From positions 324,882-388,881 of the forward strand of contig CACRXP010000009.1 of assembly GCA_902702965.1 (NCBI GenBank): a DNA stretch of 64,000 bases. Direction: 5' to 3'. Source of the DNA: Spirometra erinaceieuropaei. Lineage: Eukaryota; Platyhelminthes; Cestoda; Diphyllobothriidea; Diphyllobothriidae. A program made the translations under genes and the position numbers. This document shows, piece by piece, positions 58,511 through 64,000 of this stretch. Numbering within the stretch: position 1 is the stretch's first letter; the number at the start of each line of letters is the position of its first letter. A model generated the notes under the pieces. The model had not been told where the DNA came from. It worked only from the letters and a program-made list of their open reading frames with translations, and did not search any database.

Positions 58511-59065
58511 GTGTCTAAGTCAAAGGCAAATCCAGTTGCTGTCTCAGCCACTCGGACACCTAATAAATCCAGCACCATTATTAAATCTTTTCCTCCACAA
58601 TCGGCTAACAGTGCCTCAAATACCCCGACTCAAATAGTAGCGGGTTTGCAACTGCCCCCCAGCCCTCATATCGAGGCACTTAGGCCGACTATGCCGATTT
58701 TTCCGCCGTTTAATAAAACTCTTGCTTCAATGAAAACAATGCGCCCCCCACCCCCTAACTTGTTTCCTCCACGGCCGTTTTACCAATTTATTCCTCATGA
58801 TAATGTCCATACTGAATCAGTTACTTCATCCTATCCTCAGTTTCGTTCCGACTGGAATACGTTGCAGTATCTGCCCCGTGGATTTCCAGCTGAAAATAAG
58901 TTAGCTAACAATGGTTACCAGTTCACCTGCCCGTTATTCCCTCCCCCAAGTCCTACACCTTTTTATCCACGTCAGAAGTTTTCGATGCCACAAAATCTTT
59001 TGCAAAACCGGATGGTTGCATCCGGACCGTTTGCTCCGTGGGCAGCCCAGAACTGGACGATGTAG
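58511..59065 (+). CDS. LINE ORF1-like protein, Pro/Ser/Asn-rich
   Basis: A 184-codon ORF immediately upstream of ORF2. It starts MSKSKANPVAVSATRT and is low complexity (APPQS-, PPPPN- and FPPF-type runs, many Pro, Ser, Asn and Phe residues). No RRM, zinc knuckle or coiled coil is visible. It ends WTM-stop at 59,063-59,065 and overlaps the open ORF2 frame by 28 bases in the -1 relation, and ORF2 has no ATG before its endonuclease motif. ORF1 of LINEs normally binds element RNA, but this one has no visible nucleic-acid-binding domain, so the assignment rests on position only. The frame might be open further upstream. Confidence 0.5.
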   Translation: MSKSKANPVAVSATRTPNKSSTIIKSFPPQSANSASNTPTQIVAGLQLPPSPHIEALRPTMPIFPPFNKTLASMKTMRPPPPNLFPPRPFYQFIPHDNVHTESVTSSYPQFRSDWNTLQYLPRGFPAENKLANNGYQFTCPLFPPPSPTPFYPRQKFSMPQNLLQNRMVASGPFAPWAAQNWTM

Positions 59066-61931
59066 CCCACTCCCCTCAGAAACAAACAGCCTTTCCCATC
59101 AAACTTTTTGTTTTAAATGCCAGATCCTTGCTTAATAAGATGCCTTTGCTCCAGACTCTCGTGTTCGTCCATTGTCCAGATATTGTTTTAGTAACTGAGA
59201 CCTGGGCATCAGCCTCCGTAGCTGACTCCGAACTCTCGCCTCTAGGCTATAATTGCATCCGAAATGATCGCCAAGATAGCCGTGGTGGGGGCAGCTGCGT
59301 CTACGTTAAGCAAACACTTACATTTTGCCGTTGGATCTCCCGCATTTTTCCGCAGTAGAAGGCAGCTGCTGGCTCCAGGTTGCACTAAAAAATAAGTTTT
59401 TCTTACTCGTTGGCTGCATCTATCGTCCTCCCAACGCCAACGACAATTTTGATCGTTTACTCTCACAGGCATTGCATGCTGCGGCCGACTCAAGCTTTAA
59501 GTATCAATTGATTGCGGGTGACTTTAATCTTCCCGAAGTCCGCTGGTCTCCGCCCTCAGGCCCCAGAAGGTTCGAAGACTTTCTTGAGGCTGTAGATGTT
59601 GGGATGTGGAATCAGGTTGTCGATTTTCCCACCCGAGGCTCAAGCATACTTGACCAGGTTTTCTGTACAGGCTACATGCCATCGTCGGTGTCATCCCTAG
59701 GCCCACTTGGGGGCTCAAACCATGACATAGTTGTTTCAACGTTGGAATTCGAGGCTGACAAAACGTCGTCCCCAAAGTATAGCTTTTTCCGCAATTGTCG
59801 ATCAACTCGCTCAACCGAATTATTAACACACCTTAATTCCAACGACTGGACTGATTTCTTCCATAGTTCGGATGTAAATGTTTGCACTGCAAATCTGCAC
59901 GAAATTTTGGATCCGCTTATTTCTCGTTTTGTCCCCCGTAAGAAAATTATTAATGTTGGGGATGAGGCTTTCCTACCCTTACCCTTTCGTCGCCGATTGC
60001 GCAGGCTTTATCGTCGTTTCCATCTGCAGAACGATGTTTCTGTCCTGCCCTTGATTCGTGATATTTTTGATCGAGCTAAGAGATTGTCTGAAGAAAAACA
60101 GCTAGCCGAAGAGGTCCAGTTTACCGAAAACCATTCGTTAAATGTCCCGAAACTTTTTTCTAAAACAATACGAACTCATAGAAAGACGCAGCATCCCATC
60201 CTCCGAGACGCTCTCGGAAATCCCATAGTTGATGCCCAGTTAACCGCTGATAGCTTCAATGATTTCCTGTCCAAAACGTTTATTGAAGACTCGACCACTC
60301 CGCTTCCGACCATCCAGTCATTGACCGGGGCAGTTCTAGAAACTATAACTTTCACTCTGTGGGATGTGACTGTTGCGATTCGGCGTGTTCGTCAATCTTA
60401 TAGTCAAGGACATGATGGTGTCCCAGTAAGCATTTTAAAAGCCGGTGCAAACACGATCTTCCCATCCCTCTTATGCAAGATATTTAATCTTGCTCTTGAA
60501 ACTGAAACCTATCCTACCTTGTGGAAGGAATCACACATTTTGCCCATTCCTAAGCACGGCAAATCTACACCATTTGATGACTTTCGGCCAATAAACACCC
60601 TCCCCGCAGTTTCGAAGATCTTAGAGACATTGCTCAAAGATAAACTGATGTGTCACTTAACAGGGAATAACCTACTGAGTGCTGCTCAGCATGGATTTCT
60701 CAAAGCTCGATCTTGTGACACCTGTCAGCTCTCTTTCTTTGACTATGTTCTCCAATCTAGGGACCATGGTTTTGCACTTTACACAGTATATTTCGATTTC
60801 ACTAAGGCTTTTGACCGTGTTGACCATGCTCTTCTTCTCTTGAAATTGTCCTCTTTCGGAATAGGTGGCAAACTTTTGAATTTTATATCCTCTTACCTGG
60901 GCACTCGTATACAACGAGTTAAGATTTCCAAAACTATCTCCAACCCCACACGTGTGAGGAGTGGAGTCATTCAGGGTAGTGTACTCGGCCCGCTTTTATT
61001 TTGCCTTTTCGTTAATGATGTACCCGATTTATTTCAGAATGGTAAGCCGTTCATGTATGCCGATGATCTTAAAGTTGCATATTGATATAAGCCGGCAGAT
61101 CGTGACATCGTGCTTGAGCTCCTAAAGAGCGATCTACAGGCTTTCGCCCAGTGGTGCCGCACATGGTGCCTTTCTCTTTCTTGGCATAAGTGCTCAGTCA
61201 TGGTGGTTGGCGACGACCGCCAATCTCAACTAAGTATTGAAGGTCACGCCATGAATGTGCCTGGTGTTATTAAGGATCTGAGTGTATCATACGCCAGGAG
61301 CCTCAATCTCTCGGAGCACTGTGCCTTGATAGTATCCAAAGCACGTAGAACGACCGGGTTTATCCTCCGAAACTTCAAAACTAGTGGCATTAGAATGCGC
61401 CTTTTCAACACGTACGTTAGACATGGCCTGGCATACTGTTTGTTTTTATTTAGCCTCATGCGTGCTGCTGAACGGAAGAAAATAGAATCCGTTCAACACT
61501 TTTTTACCAAGAGAGTCTTAGCCCTGGAACACCGACATTTGTCTTACCAAGAACGTTGCCGGCTTACGGGCCTTGATCCTTTATGGTTCCGTAGATTACA
61601 AAAGGGACTATTGTTGCTATTTAAACTCTTATATAATCACACATTTAACCCACTTACCTCTTTAAGACATCATATCCACCCACGACGTAACAGTCACCGT
61701 GAGGTCTTTTTATTTCTGCCTCTGGCACGTACTGTTACGTATCGTCGGTTCTATTCTCTAAATGCAATTGCTATTTGGAATAAACTACCCATGAGTGTGA
61801 AAACTCTGCAAAATTATCCTTTATTTAAGAGAGCTATTACTCGATTTTTGCATTTAGAAAAGCTCCCACAAATTTTGGGCGCTGAATCCACTAATCGACT
61901 GTACCGTAGCGATGGCGTTTGTGGTCTCTGA
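59038..61931 (+). pseudogene. CR1/jockey-like LINE ORF2: endonuclease and reverse transcriptase, nearly intact
   Basis: Best-preserved element in the window, reading through about 960 codons with two lesions: a one-base frameshift near 59,325 and TGA at 61,083-61,085 where the copy at 19.2 kb has CGA. The apurinic-type endonuclease shows FVLNARSLLNKM (Asn), LVTETWAS (Glu), GDFNLPEVRW (Asp/Asn) and GGSNHDIVVST (His). RT shows QSYSQGHDGVPVSILKAG, motif A VYFDFTKAFDRVDHALLLLK, motif B SGVIQGSVLGPLLFCLFVND and the catalytic MYADDLKVAY, then CLSLSWHKCSVMVVG and the thumb (FNTYVRHGLAYCLFLF). It would nick DNA and copy its own RNA there. ORF2 overlaps ORF1. Relatives lie at 18.9 and 55.1 kb. Only two inactivating changes imply recent activity of the family. 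Confidence 0.92.
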
Positions 61932-62215
61932 ACATTATGGCCGGTCTCACAATCTGTTTTTCGACGCCTCTACTTTGACTATCCCCAACTCCATGAAAGG
62001 AATTGACGTCCGATGATCTCCGATACCGTGCAACCCCCTCCCCTCCCCTTTCTTGACGGTCGAAAATCTCCTGAACCCTCCAAACCATAAAATCCATCCT
62101 CAACTATATTTTTATTCTTCAGGAGGTTTTTTCACTGCTGGTCGGATTTGTGTTTAATCGCTTCCCTTGACAATGCCTGTAAACTGGCCTTTAATAAATT
62201 AAATTAAATTGATAA
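61932..62215 (+). mobile_element. LINE 3' untranslated region and short-repeat tail
   Basis: Follows the ORF2 stop, shares blocks with 55,300-55,640, and ends in an AATTA-type tail (TTAATAAATTAAATTAAATT, 62,191-62,210) with no poly(A). Short microsatellite tails are usual for CR1-type LINEs. Confidence 0.75.
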
Positions 62216-62762
62216 GTAGGCTAGCAACATTTCCATTGATTGACAATTATAGAGCATTGCTACATCTAGGAATTTCATAAGAAAACCAAATTATGCAAAA
62301 CAAGAGACTTCTGTTAAAATCCCCAGTCTGATTGTTTACGACTGACCATTATACGTAGTGACCACGTCCCTTTTGTTGATCTTCCCTATAAATAAGAAGA
62401 ATTACGCGCCCCGTATATGACCTAGGGACGCGGAGATAAAGTTTCCTTACATTGCGAAAAAAATCTGCTCACTTCAGTGGGATTTGGTCACCGGTCCACT
62501 TTTAGGGGTGCCTCCACGACCTTCTCCACTTGTTGCCCATCACTGAATATCTCATGCGTTGCGTAGCCTCCCCCTGGGAACCTCCAAATAATGTTTTTTT
62601 CAGGTAGTTGCCGTTCTGATAGGACGGACTCTCTTCTGAGTAGGAACGGCTAATATCCTTGTCCGTCGAGGGCCCTGGCGATAGGCGGTTGAACTGTATC
62701 GCGACCTCATGGAGTATGGCCTACCCTAACCGCGAATAGGGCAAATCACTACCGAAAGGACT
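62216..62762. other. Possible LTR remnant, otherwise unassigned
   Basis: CTATAAATAAGAAG (about 62,388) is a TATA-like box in a context resembling 57,930-58,110. Further right, no feature is visible. It borders the C-terminal end of a minus-strand Gypsy integrase. Confidence 0.3.
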
Positions 62763-63615
62763 TTGGTAATTACGAACCGATCAGGCCAATCTATATTGCA
62801 TTTCGAGGATGCCCTACTGGTTTCGCAAAGTTACACATCTCGACGATGTCTCCGATACCGTATGAGGCCTTGTGCTCCAGTCTTTCGTCGAACACCTTTT
62901 GATGACGTTGTTATTTCTGTAGATGCAAGCGGCCTTCCAGTAACACTAGGACCTGAATAATTGACCTTCTCTAGAGACGCCTTTTGATTGGATGGTTTTT
63001 CGCGAAACCACTTATTTCTTAGTCAATAAATAATGCTTTATAGGCCAAACTATGCTTTGTTTTGAAGCCTGGTCGTATATTTAACGCAGAATAACTTTCG
63101 TGGATGTGGGGTGGGCGTTTCATGCGCCACAGGGATTACAGTTCGCAGTTCGTGATCTTTCGAGAGTAGTGTTTCCCGCCCTCCCGCCAGGAAGAATGGC
63201 GTGTGTTGCGCGATCGCGTATCCCATGGATTGGTAGGCCAACATGCACGTTGGTGAGGCTTCATTCCATGTGGGTGTTGTGGTCCTGTTAATGAAGGTCC
63301 GGTTGGTCCTCTCGACTTGTCCGTCGCCTGTGAATGATGAGCTGTGGCCCGGGTCTTTATAATCTTCAGAAACTAGGAGAACGCATTTACAATTGTATTC
63401 TCAACCGATGGGTTCTGATCAGAATGCAGCTGATCCGGTTCCCCAGTGGCTAACCCAACCATTAAATATGGCTCGGGACACCATTGTAGCGGAAACGTCA
63501 GGCAAAGGCACTGCTTCAGCCATCCTGGTAAAGAGTAGTTAAACCAATGAATTTCCTCCCCGCCAATTCCTCCGCAATTTCCTCCGCCAAGTGGGCCAGC
63601 GAAGTCAATATACAT
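62763..63615 (-). pseudogene. Ty3/Gypsy integrase fragment
   Basis: On the minus strand 63,373-63,615 reads YIDFAGPLGGG, then a degenerate strand and LHSDQNPSVENTIVNAFS. These are the integrase-core start and the second catalytic Asp (usual form TDQG-QFES-LF-AFS). About 63,300-63,340 gives DGQVERTNRTFINR with the catalytic Glu. 63,050-63,244 gives MLAYQSMGYAIAQHTPFFLA and GGRETLL, the post-core helix (LAYR---H--TG-TPFFL-FGRE). 62,763-62,960 may be the tail. All three acidic residues of the D,D,E triad are therefore visible, though frames are broken. Integrase would insert element cDNA. It lies in opposite orientation to the other Gypsy pieces, so it is from another insertion. Confidence 0.8.
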
Positions 63616-63639
63616 ATGGGATCAAGGTTTCTCCGAGAG

Positions 63640-64000
63640 TTAAATTAATTTTTTTTATTGAGTACCCTTGAGGGTACTTCCATAGCAAATAAAACTAAAC
63701 GTTCAAGTAAATTTTAGAACAAGTAGACAGATTGTGTACAGTATTCAGTTCACGGTTATAGAATAAGCAGTCAGCTATTAAAAACGGTTAGCGAGCAGCA
63801 AAAAGCTCCTTCTTTTGGAAAATACAAAGTGAATATGAATATGTGAGCGTTTAAGGAGAAAAAACTGCCGTTCACGAAGGGGTAAATATGCGGATCGAAG
63901 AGAAGTGGTCTGCATATGGTATGGTATAAGGGATTCAGACGAAAATCTTCAGGGCAGAATTCCTAAACTGGATGAGGCTATCCGCCTCGAAATGATGAGA
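63640..64000. other. Nothing recognised
   Basis: AT-rich end of the window. GAGTACCCTTGAGGGTACTT forms a small hairpin at 63,660-63,679, with no other structure. Confidence 0.45.

Noticed and set aside
1..64000. CRISPR arrays, bacterial operons or prophage
   Set aside because: No regularly spaced short repeats, no compact gene arrangement, and abundant eukaryotic retroelements and GT...AG introns.

Overview
This is eukaryotic, repeat-dominated DNA. There are no operons, ribosome binding sites or long intact host genes. Coding capacity is almost entirely decayed transposable elements, and the one convincing multi-exon signal has GT...AG introns of about 100 bases. A non-LTR retroelement whose ORF ends in two C2H2-like zinc fingers, zinc-finger-tailed repeats and Penelope-like elements resemble families I know from parasitic flatworms, especially diphyllobothriid tapeworms (Spirometra, Dibothriocephalus, Schistocephalus). 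The organism call is an inference from repeat content only.

Layout. 1-2,775: minus-strand zinc-finger LINE and the tail of a second copy. 3,451-6,559: two copies of a 612-base, about 99% identical direct repeat. 4,608-17,448: a very large inverted repeat. Its arms are about 4.3 and 5.1 kb and carry a conserved ladder of tiny exons. Its 3.4-kb spacer holds a BEL/Pao reverse-transcriptase fragment. The right arm was later hit by a TA-flanked fold-back element of about 1 kb. 17,830-18,352: solo LTR with a 4-base target duplication. 18,910-27,252: CR1/jockey-like LINE fragments on both strands and a Ty3/Gypsy integrase scrap. 28,746-32,240: a decayed Helitron (Rep plus helicase) with a recognisable 3' terminus. 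33,390-34,085: a transposase-like fragment. 34,543-34,782: a Penelope-type hairpin. 36,315-36,600: an exon and intron related to those in the inverted repeat. 38,112-40,850: two opposed zinc-finger LINE copies. 40,850-47,285: tRNA-derived SINEs, a roughly 400-base repeat family and two more fold-back elements. 47,560-49,135: an inverted pair of Penelope-like copies (GIY-YIG endonuclease and RT). 50,608-57,010: Gypsy gag, protease and RT fragments interleaved with LINE pieces. 58,500-62,215: the best-preserved element, a CR1/jockey-like LINE with one frameshift and one nonsense codon. 62,763-63,615: minus-strand Gypsy integrase.

The parts do not form a pathway. They record successive insertion, nesting, inverted duplication and decay. 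The regions most worth attention are the 12.8-kb inverted repeat, whose exon ladder is better conserved than its introns, and the recurring inverted Penelope termini, which carry a hammerhead-ribozyme-like core.
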